The position numbers were made by a program, and so were the translations under genes. The notes beneath the pieces were generated by a model that was given only the letters and a program-made list of their open reading frames with translations, was not told where the DNA came from and searched no databases. Of a DNA stretch of 64,000 bases, positions 35,100-43,667 are shown piece after piece. Origin of the DNA: Mesobacillus sp. S13 (GTDB lineage Bacteria > Bacillota > Bacilli > Bacillales > Cytobacillaceae); the NCBI RefSeq assembly GCF_020422885.1, contig NZ_CP084622.1, forward strand, positions 4,173,001 through 4,237,000, in the 5' to 3' direction. How positions within the stretch are numbered: position 1 is the first letter of the stretch; each line of letters starts with the position of its first letter.

Positions 35100-35568
35100 T
35101 TTGGCGACTCTCCAATGTTTGTAAAAATGTTGCCAGCTTTAAGACACCTAGCGTGGCAAGCAGGAAACCAGCATTTAATAAAGTCGTATAGAAAAAATTC
35201 CACTTGAGATAGGTCAGGATATGAAAATGCACTGCCAGCTTATGTGCGGCAAGCAGGACTCCCAATGCAATCAAAAAAGCTGCCATTTTATAAAAAGGCG
35301 TATTGGCTCGCACATAATAATTCGCAAAAAGCACGGTGACCATCGGTGTCAGGATATCCCTGCATAGAAGCAAACAAATGAACAGCCAATGATTCTCGGT
35401 CATTTTTAAATAGTGCCATTCCAGCGCCAAAAGCGTCACACATTGGCGCGTTATGATGGCAATCATCATGAAGATCAGCGCATTCTGCAAGAAGTTCAGC
35501 GGTTTTTGCACATGATAAGCGAAATGGAGCAGCAATATGGTTATAGTGAAATAAATCGAGAGAGCCAT
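35086..35568 (-). CDS. Multi-pass membrane protein of unknown function
   Basis: The 160-residue protein has four or five hydrophobic helices and no recognisable catalytic motif. It starts at ATG 35568 behind AAGGATG and is the first gene of a four-gene membrane operon ending in the DppC-like permease. I do not recognise the family. Confidence 0.68.
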   Translation of the reverse strand: MALSIYFTITILLLHFAYHVQKPLNFLQNALIFMMIAIITRQCVTLLALEWHYLKMTENHWLFICLLLCRDILTPMVTVLFANYYVRANTPFYKMAAFLIALGVLLAAHKLAVHFHILTYLKWNFFYTTLLNAGFLLATLGVLKLATFLQTLESRQNESL

Positions 35569-35645
35569 AGTAACATCCTTATAGAAAAATTCATTTCTTA
35601 ATCCTTACTTTGTCCATCTTCATGCTTCCTAACCATTTAAATTTA

Positions 35646-35676
35646 AGAAAGCATACAGCAGGAACTGTACGCTTGT
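35646..35676 (-). terminator. Possible terminator after the MATE gene
   Basis: On the minus strand AGCGTACAG pairs with CTGTATGCT, followed by TTCTTAAATTT. Confidence 0.5.
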
Positions 35677-35678
35677 GG

Positions 35679-37118
35679 TCAATAATTGTTCGCGCAGGCG
35701 GACATGTTTTCCTTTGTCGTTTGCGGGTGGCAGTGCGATTCCGGGTCCGGGGCTTTTTCGAGTGCCATCCATTTTCCGCGCTTGAACTGGATCGCCAAGA
35801 CAATTGCACGGAAAGCAATATCAGCGCCAATCGCGATCCAAACACCGGCAAGGCCCCAGCCAAGCTTGATTCCGAGGAGATAGACCAGCACCGTCCGAAC
35901 AGCCCACATTCCGAAACCGGTAAGGTACATTGGGAACTTGGTGTTGTTCGCGCCCTGAAATGCGCCAGTCAGCACCATCAATACTGCAAGGAATGGCTGG
36001 AAAACTCCCGAGATTTTCAATGCTGTGCCGATGTTGTCAACAACCTGTTGATCTTCTGTAAAAAAGCTTCCTGCCCAGTCGCCGAGGAAGAAAAGCAAGG
36101 CTCCGAGCACGGTCATTGAACCAACTGTGAGATAGGTCGATAATCTGGCATAATGCTTGGCCTCTTCTAGATTCCCCGCGCCAATTTGCTGTCCGACGAG
36201 GATGGTTGCCGCAGTGGCGAAGCCGTAGCCAATCATATAAGAAAATACCTCCACATTCCCGGCAATCTGATGTGCCGCAAATGCATTGGTTCCGAGAGCA
36301 ACGACGAAACCAAAGTAAACGATTTGGCCCGCGCGCATGACCAGTCTCTCGCCTGCTGCAGGAGCACCAAGCGTCGTAAGCTCCTTTAAATGTGTCTTGT
36401 CAATGCTCCAATAATCCTTGCGAAAGGTAAGGGTTTCGGTGCGATTCACATAGTAAAATAATGCAATGCTGCCAATCAGCCGTGAGAACACCGTTGCCAA
36501 CCCAGCTCCGACAATTCCCATTTCCGGTATGAACAAGAACCCGAAGATGAGAACGTAATCCAGAACAGCATTGATAATATTGATGACAATACTTACCTTC
36601 ATCGGAGATTTTGTGTCGCCTGCCCCGCGCAGGATTGCGCTTAAAACAAACATAAAGCTCATTACAATGGACGGAATTCCAACAATCCTGAAATAGAGGG
36701 CTCCTGCCTCGAGTACTTCCGCTTCTATGCCCATCAGCTTCAGGAGCGGTTCTGCAAAAATCAAGGTTATGACGCCCGTTAAGATTCCAAAGATGGCTGC
36801 GAGAACGATGGATTGCTGGGAAATATGCCTTGCTTTTTCAGGGAGATTTGCACCAAGGAAGTTCGCAATCCGCACATTGGCTGCTACACCGATTGCCATG
36901 AACAAAGCAAAATAAATAGCCAGGACAGCATTGGTCACCCCTACGGCTGAAACTTCGGCCAGGCCAATTTTCGAGACAAAGTACGTATCAACAAAGCCGA
37001 GGATTGTCTGGAAAAAATTTTCAATGACCGCCGGAACGGCGAGCACAGTAATGATTTTCAGCCGCCCTTTATTCGTTTGCGGCATGCTGACTTTCCCTTC
37101 AATGACTTCATCCTTCAA
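35679..37118 (-). CDS. MATE-family efflux transporter
   Basis: The 479-residue protein has 12 membrane helices in two MATE halves (about 10-230 and 240-450), including FVDTYFVSKIGLAEVSAVG and ILRGAGDTKSPM. MATE proteins export cationic drugs or metabolites with Na+ or H+. TTG 37118 is chosen because AAAGGAGG ends eight bases upstream; the open frame extends to 37148 without a site. The C-terminus has a His/Cys-containing tail (SHCHPQ, SACANNY). Substrate unknown. Confidence 0.9.
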   Translation of the reverse strand: MKDEVIEGKVSMPQTNKGRLKIITVLAVPAVIENFFQTILGFVDTYFVSKIGLAEVSAVGVTNAVLAIYFALFMAIGVAANVRIANFLGANLPEKARHISQQSIVLAAIFGILTGVITLIFAEPLLKLMGIEAEVLEAGALYFRIVGIPSIVMSFMFVLSAILRGAGDTKSPMKVSIVINIINAVLDYVLIFGFLFIPEMGIVGAGLATVFSRLIGSIALFYYVNRTETLTFRKDYWSIDKTHLKELTTLGAPAAGERLVMRAGQIVYFGFVVALGTNAFAAHQIAGNVEVFSYMIGYGFATAATILVGQQIGAGNLEEAKHYARLSTYLTVGSMTVLGALLFFLGDWAGSFFTEDQQVVDNIGTALKISGVFQPFLAVLMVLTGAFQGANNTKFPMYLTGFGMWAVRTVLVYLLGIKLGWGLAGVWIAIGADIAFRAIVLAIQFKRGKWMALEKAPDPESHCHPQTTKENMSACANNY

Positions 37119-37190
37119 ATATCCTGCCTCCTTTACAGAGAAATTCAAACGATTAGCACACCATCATAGTGTGCTAATGATTTGTACAGC

Positions 37191-38216
37191 CTACTCTACT
37201 GCAATCACAAATGAAACGGTATAGAGTTTGCTTTTATGTTTAAACTGTCCCCATATCTTGAAAAATCCTTCTTTTGGGAAGCTCGTCATATACTCAACTT
37301 TTGGACCTTTCGTTTTTTCGTCGGCTGGATGGACATGGAGGAATTCATTCATGTCCTCGCTGACAATCACGACATGCCCGGCAGAACCAAGATAGGGCTC
37401 CAAATCAGTGACAGGGTCTCCCGCCTGATCGCTAAGTTCGAAAACCAGCTTTACCGGTTCATCCACCTTGGCTACAGGAAGGGTCAGCTCGAATTCAAGG
37501 TCGTCGACTGTTTTCCTCAGGACCTGATCTGCTTCGATATCAACATTGGCTTCCTGTCCAGTGACCACAAGCTCGTGTGTGGCCAGCTGTTGATTCGCAC
37601 CTTCCGGCAGGAAATCAGCATACAGTTTATACCTGCCAGCCTGTGGGAATGTCGTTTTAATCTGGAATCTTCCTTTTCCCAGGTAATCAGGGTGAAGATG
37701 CTGGAATACAGATAAATCTTTTTTAATAGCCAGGAGATGCATCTCTTTCTCATGGACAGTGGTAAACGCTTCGAAAGCCTTTCCCGATGCATCCTTGATA
37801 TCAAGGAATATCTCCGTTTCCCGATTACTTTCAATTGGTTCAGGATTTGACTTCCACTCCACCTGGACTTTTGCTGCATTCTGCTCGCCTGAAAGCTGAC
37901 CATGTCCGTGATGCCCGGCATGAGAATCATGCATGCCATGATCCTGCTTGGCTGCATGGTTACCTTGCATGTCATGATCCTCCTGTTTGGGGGCATGGTT
38001 ACCTTGCATGTCATGATCCTCCTGTTCGGGGGCATGGTTACCTTGCATGTCATGATCCTCCTGTTCGGGGGCATGGGCATCATGCAGGTTACGATCCTGG
38101 TGGGAGGCATGGCTGTCTTGTGAGGTGCCATCAGCCGGTCTGCTTTCTCCCGTTAAACCGTCCTGATGTAAGGAGCCGTGGTGTATGCCACTTTCGTGTT
38201 CCTCTTCACGTTTCAT
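37191..38216 (-). CDS. His-rich protein with two YtkA/FixH-like beta domains
   Basis: The 341-residue protein starts with a hydrophilic His/Asp/Gln/Met-rich region (about 5-115) that includes three perfect 13-residue repeats of the type HAPEQEDHDMQGN. Two beta-sandwich halves follow (about 120-220 and 235-341), each with an HLHP or HVHP motif (VFQHLHPDY; EFLHVHPADE) that recalls YtkA/FixH-like domains. The His/Met content suggests copper or another soft metal. No signal peptide or lipobox is visible at the chosen start (ATG 38216, eight bases behind GGAGG), so its location is unclear. It is followed by the MATE gene and preceded by a helical protein next to a multicopper oxidase. Confidence 0.7.
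   Translation of the reverse strand: MKREEEHESGIHHGSLHQDGLTGESRPADGTSQDSHASHQDRNLHDAHAPEQEDHDMQGNHAPEQEDHDMQGNHAPKQEDHDMQGNHAAKQDHGMHDSHAGHHGHGQLSGEQNAAKVQVEWKSNPEPIESNRETEIFLDIKDASGKAFEAFTTVHEKEMHLLAIKKDLSVFQHLHPDYLGKGRFQIKTTFPQAGRYKLYADFLPEGANQQLATHELVVTGQEANVDIEADQVLRKTVDDLEFELTLPVAKVDEPVKLVFELSDQAGDPVTDLEPYLGSAGHVVIVSEDMNEFLHVHPADEKTKGPKVEYMTSFPKEGFFKIWGQFKHKSKLYTVSFVIAVE
37954..38070. repeat. Three in-frame 39-bp tandem repeats
   Basis: Near-identical units start at 37954, 37993 and 38032, each beginning GCATGGTTACCTTGCATG. Diverged units flank them. They encode the 13-residue His/Asp/Met repeats on the minus strand. Confidence 0.9.
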
Positions 38217-38239
38217 TTTCTCTGCCTCCATTTTAAAAT

Positions 38240-38758
38240 TTATTCTTCCATCATATGGCTGAAATGATTCACCACTTTCTTTTGTTCATCCGATGTACCA
38301 AGAGGCGTTACATCCGCTTCGTTTTCTTTAAGGTACTCTGTAACCATATTGAGGAGCTGCACTTGCTGTAGTGCCATTTCAATATGCGTTTGCTTTACTT
38401 TTGGATCCTTCATTTTCAAAGCTGAAACAAAATTGTCTTTGGCCATCGCCTCTGTTGAAGCTTTAATTTCCATTGCGATATGCCTGTCCATCTTCTGCGT
38501 TCCTCTCGTTGTTGTTTCTAATTGGTCCTCTGGGATCTCATCAAAGTTCGGCAACTCCTCGAAATCGCTCTTATCTGGATCAAGCATGTCCAACATGATG
38601 CGCACATGACTTCTCATAATTCCTACTTTCTTATTAAGTAACTCAAGTAATTTTTCATCCTTTGCTTCTTTTGCCAAAAGCTTCACCTTCATGATCATGC
38701 CGTCATGGGCGGGTAAGTGAGTTGTAATCAAACCTAAATCTGATGCTGGAAGTAACAT
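38240..38758 (-). CDS. Helical CotF-like protein of unknown function
   Basis: The 172-residue protein is predicted to be mostly helical, with a pattern (THLPAHDGMIMKVKLLAKEAKDEKLLELLNKKV and MRSHVRIMLDML) that resembles CotF-type ferritin-like bundles. His and Met residues are frequent. It starts at ATG 38758 behind AAGGAGGA, 23 bases ahead of the His-rich gene, so the two are likely cotranscribed. It is divergent from the multicopper oxidase. Coat or metal-linked function is inference. Confidence 0.62.
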   Translation of the reverse strand: MLLPASDLGLITTHLPAHDGMIMKVKLLAKEAKDEKLLELLNKKVGIMRSHVRIMLDMLDPDKSDFEELPNFDEIPEDQLETTTRGTQKMDRHIAMEIKASTEAMAKDNFVSALKMKDPKVKQTHIEMALQQVQLLNMVTEYLKENEADVTPLGTSDEQKKVVNHFSHMMEE

Positions 38759-38956
38759 AAGAATTTCCTCCTTATTTTGGTTGTCTCAAATAACAACTAC
38801 CACTTTCAGGGAAGCCTAAACTCCACAGAAAATGCATATTTAGCTGATAGGGTCTATTATGTTTGCAATAGAAATTCAGCGCTTATAAAATACTTCATGA
38901 GGTATATAAATTATGAAACATCACAAGGACACGAGGACTACTAAGGAGGCGTAAAA

Positions 38957-40489
38957 GTGAAAAAGGTACTCATAGCAGCAATGATCATTCTTGTATTAGT
39001 CATAGCCGGCGGCTGGTTTTTCATGAGAAGCATGGGTGGCGCAGGCGGCAATATGCCGGGCCAGGGCGGCGGCATGATGAACGGCGGCATGGGCATGGGT
39101 GATGGAGGCATGATGGGCGGCGGTTCGGGTTCTGGGGAGGATATGCGCAATGACTCTTTGGGAGAGGCAGATAAACCTCTGCCGATCCCGCCAATCCTTG
39201 AAGATGAGAACCCCGACCCTGGAAAAGCAGAATACACCCTTGTTGCCAAACAAGGATCTATGGAATTTTTAGAAGGTAAAGCAACCGATACGTTTGGTTA
39301 CAATGGGAACTATTTAGGACCAGTCATCCGCGTAAAGAAGGGTGACAATGTCTCCGTCAAGGTGAAAAATGAGTTGGACGAAGCTACGACACTTCACTGG
39401 CATGGGCTCGAAGTAGATGGCGAGGATGATGGCGGTCCGCATTCCGGAATCCAGCCGGGTACCACTTGGAATCCGGAGTTTACGATCGAACAACACGCGG
39501 CAACATTATGGTACCATCCCCATCTTCTCCATGAAACCGGCGAACATGTTTATAAAGGACTTGCTGGTTTATTTTTAATTGATGATGAGGAAAGTGAGAA
39601 GCTTGATCTGCCTGACGAATATGGTGTGAATGATATTCCGCTCATAGTCCAGGATAAGCAGCTCGATGAAAACGGACAGTTTGAATATGATTTGAGTATG
39701 CATGATGTGATGATGGGCCTCCAAGGTGACACGATCATGGTCAATGGAGCTATCAACCCCTATGTTGAGGTTCCAAAAGGCAAGGTTCGCTTCCGGCTGC
39801 TGAATGGGTCAAATGCGCGGATCTATCAATTCGCTTTAAGCAATGGACAGGAATTTCACCAGATTGGGACAGACGGCGGGCTGTTAGAAGAACCCGTAAA
39901 GATGAATAGCCTGATGTTGAGTTCGGCGGAGCGGGCCGAATTGATCGTCGATTTTTCTGGCTATGAAGAGGGAGAAACCGTTGAACTGACCGACCAGGGA
40001 ATGGCATTCATGAAATTTGTCGTCAGCGGCGAGGAGCTAGGACCGAAAGAAATCCCTTCCCAACTAGTAGACATACCAGTAGTAAATGAATCGATGGCTG
40101 TAAGAACAAGGGAGTTTGTCATGTCAGGGATGGGCCGGAACGTTACGATCAACGGCAAACAGATGGACATGGACAGGATTGACGAGCAGCTGAAACTCCA
40201 TGACACAGAGATCTGGGAGATTTCAAATGAGGGAATGGGAATGATGGGCAATAACATGGGCATGGCCCACCCCTTCCACGGACACGGCACCCAATTCCTG
40301 ATTCTCGACCGAGACGGCAATCCGCCGCCGCCGAATGAGCGCGGATGGAAGGATACAATATTAGTCGAGCCGGGTGAAAAAGTGAGAGCAATCGCAACGT
40401 TCGACCATAAAGGTTTATTCATGTACCACTGCCATATCCTTGAGCATGAAGATGCCGGGATGATGGGACAGTTTACGGTAGAAGAGTAA
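38957..40489 (+). CDS. Multicopper oxidase, CueO/CotA-like, with Met/Gly-rich N-terminus
   Basis: The 510-residue protein has an N-terminal membrane anchor or signal (3-22), a Gly/Met-rich stretch (25-60) and three cupredoxin domains. Copper ligands are intact: HWHG (147-150), YHPH (about 186-189), HPFHGHG near 437 and the type 1 motif HCHILEHEDAGMM near the C-terminus, where Met is the axial ligand. It should oxidise Cu(I) or phenolic substrates outside the membrane with O2 as acceptor. It starts at GTG 38957 behind AAGGAGGC. Neighbours on the other strand encode His-rich and helical proteins. Confidence 0.92.
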   Translation: MKKVLIAAMIILVLVIAGGWFFMRSMGGAGGNMPGQGGGMMNGGMGMGDGGMMGGGSGSGEDMRNDSLGEADKPLPIPPILEDENPDPGKAEYTLVAKQGSMEFLEGKATDTFGYNGNYLGPVIRVKKGDNVSVKVKNELDEATTLHWHGLEVDGEDDGGPHSGIQPGTTWNPEFTIEQHAATLWYHPHLLHETGEHVYKGLAGLFLIDDEESEKLDLPDEYGVNDIPLIVQDKQLDENGQFEYDLSMHDVMMGLQGDTIMVNGAINPYVEVPKGKVRFRLLNGSNARIYQFALSNGQEFHQIGTDGGLLEEPVKMNSLMLSSAERAELIVDFSGYEEGETVELTDQGMAFMKFVVSGEELGPKEIPSQLVDIPVVNESMAVRTREFVMSGMGRNVTINGKQMDMDRIDEQLKLHDTEIWEISNEGMGMMGNNMGMAHPFHGHGTQFLILDRDGNPPPPNERGWKDTILVEPGEKVRAIATFDHKGLFMYHCHILEHEDAGMMGQFTVEE

Positions 40490-40519
40490 GACTCCGGCCA
40501 TTCCTGGAGTCTTTTTTTA
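40490..40519 (+). terminator. Terminator after the multicopper oxidase
   Basis: GACTCC pairs with GGAGTC, followed by TTTTTTT. Confidence 0.85.
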
Positions 40520-40527
40520 AAGCACCC

Positions 40528-41049
40528 TTAGCCGAACAGGAGATGAACCCCTAAGGCAAGCCCAAATACGATCGCGATTGCCTGGTGGATTTTTTTATAG
40601 GTGAGATACTTCTTCCCCTTAGCCCACTTGTCCAGGGTCAAGCCAAAGATTACGAGGAAAGCAAACCCTATCAATGTTGCTAATCCGCTGTAGATGCTTT
40701 CCCATTCTTCATTTGTCTGCAGAAAAAAGTAAGACCCATGGGCGAGTGCGGCAGAAAATGCAGCCCAGCCTATCAGTGTATGGTGCTCCCTTAACAGCTT
40801 GAAAGCTAGCTGAATCCAATTCACAAAAACAAAGTTCCGTTTTTTCAGCTGCAAGAACAACAATCTTACAATCCATAAGGCAAACGCAGTGATTGCCCCT
40901 ATTTCAGCTATCGTTCCGCCCTTTTCAAAAATCTCGCTCATCAAGTCTGTTTCACCGGTCATAAAGCCTAGGATAAATAATCCTGCAAAGATTGCAATTA
41001 CGATGTAGCCACCAAATTTGATCCATTTTGACAAAGCATTTTTGGACAC
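40528..41049 (-). CDS. Cytochrome b561/ferric-reductase-like membrane protein
   Basis: The 173-residue protein has four to five helices. His residues at helix ends (REHHTLIGW, ALAHGSYF, YKKIHQAIAI, LGVHLLFG) are placed as in heme-b-binding b561 or ferric-reductase-like domains. It has no flavin domain, so it would carry electrons across the membrane only with partners. It converges on the multicopper oxidase gene. Confidence 0.68.
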   Translation of the reverse strand: MSKNALSKWIKFGGYIVIAIFAGLFILGFMTGETDLMSEIFEKGGTIAEIGAITAFALWIVRLLFLQLKKRNFVFVNWIQLAFKLLREHHTLIGWAAFSAALAHGSYFFLQTNEEWESIYSGLATLIGFAFLVIFGLTLDKWAKGKKYLTYKKIHQAIAIVFGLALGVHLLFG

Positions 41050-41115
41050 ACGGCTTCACTCCTTGTCATCCTATTTTATCCTATACCCCAAAACCCATTC
41101 TTTATTAGAAAAATG

Positions 41116-41166
41116 AATAAGCATAAGGACCAAACCCACTTGTTTGATCCTTATGCTTATTTTTAA
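41116..41166. terminator. Hairpin terminator after the nitrite/sulfite-reductase-like gene
   Basis: AATAAGCATAAGGA pairs with TCCTTATGCTTATT around the inner CAAAC/GTTTG stem. T-rich sequence lies on both sides. Confidence 0.75.
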
Positions 41167-41218
41167 ACCCAGCCTCCAGAAAACTGGATTTATCCATATA
41201 CTAATAATGTCCCATTCT

Positions 41219-41896
41219 TCATTCGCGGATAGCGGAATCAGAGATTATCTTGTTTTTGCTCTGAAATACTGCATTTATCATCTCCAACAGTTCACTTTTG
41301 CCAAATCGGGCAATGAATTTATGAACCGGCTCGCGCTTTTTCCCATTCTCATTATATATGTCTATGAGAATGTCAACTTTTTGATAAAGCTCATCCTGAG
41401 TAAGCTGTTCATATAACAGTGTTCCCGGTCTAGCATCCTGCCCCTTTGATTTTCCCCCAGCATACAGGCTATACCCGTCTTTCACTTTCATGATGCCAAT
41501 ATCGTTGATGAGCGGTTCACCGCAGCCGACCGGGCAACCGGTATAGGCTGGTTTCAGGGTAAAAGGAACAGGCTTGCCGGCAATCCTTTTGTTCAGTTCA
41601 ATTGCAACGGGCATCCCTTCCTCCTCTGCTCCTTTGCAGAAATTGCATGTACGGAGGCTTTTCACGAAACTACCAACTGGATAGCAGCTAAGTCCCGCCT
41701 GGGCAAACTCTGCTATCGCCTCCTCTTTCCTGCTTTCCGGAATTTCGATATACAGCTGTTGAAACGTTGTCAGCTCCAGCTCCTGATCTTCTTCCAGATA
41801 TTTTGCCAGGATGATTAGTTGTTTGGCATTCAGTTTGGAGCCGAAATCTATCCCGCCGTTAACAGCCAGCTTGATGTTTTTTTCAGTTGCTTCCAA
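41219..41896 (-). CDS. Half-size nitrite/sulfite-reductase-like iron-sulfur protein
   Basis: The 225-residue protein keeps one ferredoxin-like half (about 5-80) and one siroheme/4Fe-4S half (about 80-225) of the NirA/CysI fold; full enzymes have each twice. Cluster cysteines are in RTCNFCKG and TGCPVGCGEPL, a C-x2-C then C-x3-C pattern rather than the usual C-x5-C first pair. Such small NirA-like proteins occur in Firmicutes and their substrates are not settled. It is next to the beta-propeller lipoprotein and b561-like protein. Confidence 0.75.
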   Translation of the reverse strand: MEATEKNIKLAVNGGIDFGSKLNAKQLIILAKYLEEDQELELTTFQQLYIEIPESRKEEAIAEFAQAGLSCYPVGSFVKSLRTCNFCKGAEEEGMPVAIELNKRIAGKPVPFTLKPAYTGCPVGCGEPLINDIGIMKVKDGYSLYAGGKSKGQDARPGTLLYEQLTQDELYQKVDILIDIYNENGKKREPVHKFIARFGKSELLEMINAVFQSKNKIISDSAIRE

Positions 41897-41995
41897 TTAT
41901 ATTCTCCCCCTTCCACCTCATTTTCTGAAAATTAATTCTATCATACCGTGAAAAAGTGGAGAATGTATGGATTTTTTGAGAGAAAATCGATTTCG

Positions 41996-43063
41996 TCAGT
42001 CCATTATCGTGATTCCATTAGGAATTTCACCAACGTCAATCGTTTCTATCTTCTTGCTTTCAAGGTCAATAATGCTGACGGTGTTGTCAAACATATTGGT
42101 TACATAGGCGAACTTTCCGTCTTTGCTCACAGTTACACCGTGCGCCCCATTCCCTGTTTTGATTTCATCGACAACCGTCTTCGTCTCAAGATCTACTATT
42201 GTCATTGAATTGGACGGTGATTCCTCGGTTCCCTGATTGGCGACATACGCAAATTTGCCCTCAGGCCCTATATAGAGCTGTGCTGGACCTATTCCAACTT
42301 CTACCTTGACCACTTGCTTCGTTTTCAGATCAACAATCGCCAGTGCGTTTTCAGAGAAAAGTGTAACCGCCAGTGTCTCTCCGTCCTTGGTCACTCCTGT
42401 GGTAACAGGTGTATTGCCTGCTTTCATTCTTTCCTCTTCAAATGTCTCCAGATTGATTACACTTATGGTATCCTCACCCATATTGGCGATATAGGCAAAT
42501 TTGCTGTCCGCTGAAATCCTGAATCCGTGGGGACCATTGCCTGTTAGAATGGTTCTGACAACTTCATATGTTTCAGGGTCAATGACCGAAACTGTGTTAT
42601 CTTCATTGTTTGTTACTAAAACGTATTTCCCATCCCCTGAATAGACGACATGTGCAGGGTGATTCCCTACTTCCACTTCTTTTAAAAGGTCATTTGTATA
42701 GGCATCATAGAATAAAACCTTTCCAGGTGTACCTTCTCCATGATCGCTATGCCCGCCATGACCACCCTCCGTGGGCGGAACCAGAGTGGCCGCAACCACT
42801 TTGCCGTCAGGCGACAGCTGGATATTGTGAACGACACCGTCAGCCTGGATGGTTTCAGCCACTTTATTGTCTTTTACACTGACCTTACTGATGGTCCCGC
42901 CCTCATTTGCGGTAAAAAAATATCTATCGAGGATTTGTTCCTGTTTGGCCGCTTTTACTGCCGGTTTCTCCTCAACCCTAGTAGCAGTATCCGATCCACA
43001 CCCTGCCAGAACTATTCCAACAGATGCAAGGATACTAATCATTTTTACATTTAAACGACTCAT
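41996..43063 (-). CDS. YVTN/YncE-type beta-propeller lipoprotein
   Basis: The 355-residue protein has a lipoprotein signal with lipobox VLAGC. A seven-bladed beta-propeller follows with repeated YVTN-type strands (KYVLVTNNEDNTVSVID, KFAYIANMGEDTISVIN, KFAYVTNMFDNTVSIID). A His-rich insert GGHGGHSDHGEG sits in the second blade and may bind metal. It would be anchored outside the membrane. ATG 43063 is chosen over 43066 for spacing behind AAAGGAGGG. It is divergent from padR. Confidence 0.85.
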   Translation of the reverse strand: MSRLNVKMISILASVGIVLAGCGSDTATRVEEKPAVKAAKQEQILDRYFFTANEGGTISKVSVKDNKVAETIQADGVVHNIQLSPDGKVVAATLVPPTEGGHGGHSDHGEGTPGKVLFYDAYTNDLLKEVEVGNHPAHVVYSGDGKYVLVTNNEDNTVSVIDPETYEVVRTILTGNGPHGFRISADSKFAYIANMGEDTISVINLETFEEERMKAGNTPVTTGVTKDGETLAVTLFSENALAIVDLKTKQVVKVEVGIGPAQLYIGPEGKFAYVANQGTEESPSNSMTIVDLETKTVVDEIKTGNGAHGVTVSKDGKFAYVTNMFDNTVSIIDLESKKIETIDVGEIPNGITIMD

Positions 43064-43252
43064 CATGAGCCCTCCTTTATCGAAATCTACCGTTATGATA
43101 ATTCGCTAAATCCCACTAAAAATGTTAACTTCATCACAAACTATAGTTTTTCGATGGAAGGTTTAACAACTTTATGAAATCGATAAAATCTGCAAATTTC
43201 TGAAGTAGAATTTATTTTTTTTTTTGCAGAGAGCAAGGATAAAGTTAAATAG

Positions 43253-43312
43253 TTGACTAATCTCTCAGATACGTTAGAATGATATCGAGTTTCGTTATTG
43301 AATTTCGATATC
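43253..43312 (+). promoter_or_regulatory. padR promoter with downstream operator
   Basis: The -35 TTGACT (43253-43258) and -10 TAGAAT (43275-43280) are spaced by 16 bases. Directly after the -10 lies a perfect inverted repeat GATATCGA-N16-TCGATATC (43281-43312) over the expected start of transcription, a good place for self-repression. Confidence 0.65.
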
Positions 43313-43332
43313 AATGAAAGAAGGAATTTTTT

Positions 43333-43641
43333 ATGGAGGATAAAGTCCTCAGGAAACTATTTCTCGGCTTCATCCAGATTCATATTTTGCATCATGCAAA
43401 GGAAGAACCTATTTTTGGGCTGTGGATGCTAGAGGAGCTTAAGGAGCATGGCTATTACATTAGTGCAGGCACACTATACCCGATTCTCCACAGTATGGAA
43501 TCGGACGGTCTTCTTTTAAAAGAAGAAAGAAATGTTGAAGGGAAAATCCGGAAATACTATCGGACAACAGATAAAGGCAATAATGTGCTTGAGGAAGCCC
43601 GGAAAAAGGCCTTCGAATTGTTCAGGGAAATCAAGGATTAA
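43333..43641 (+). CDS. PadR-family transcriptional regulator
   Basis: The 102-residue PadR winged-helix protein has the typical IHILHHAKEEPIFGLWMLEEL and SAGTLYPILHSMESDGLL segments and a short C-terminal helix. It is a short (PadR-s2-like) member. It is the first gene of a likely padR-fetA-fetB-chrA operon and probably represses it through the inverted repeat downstream of its own -10. The effector is unknown; metal or oxyanion stress is an inference from the operon. Confidence 0.85.
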   Translation: MEDKVLRKLFLGFIQIHILHHAKEEPIFGLWMLEELKEHGYYISAGTLYPILHSMESDGLLLKEERNVEGKIRKYYRTTDKGNNVLEEARKKAFELFREIKD

Positions 43642-43667
43642 GTCAGGATTGAGGGGAGGAAATCAGC

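Noticed and set aside
37517..38131. Alternate frames with repeated MTCKVTMPPNRRI or ACHDPP units
   Set aside because: These repeats are frame-shifted or antisense readings of the 39-bp repeats in the His-rich gene.
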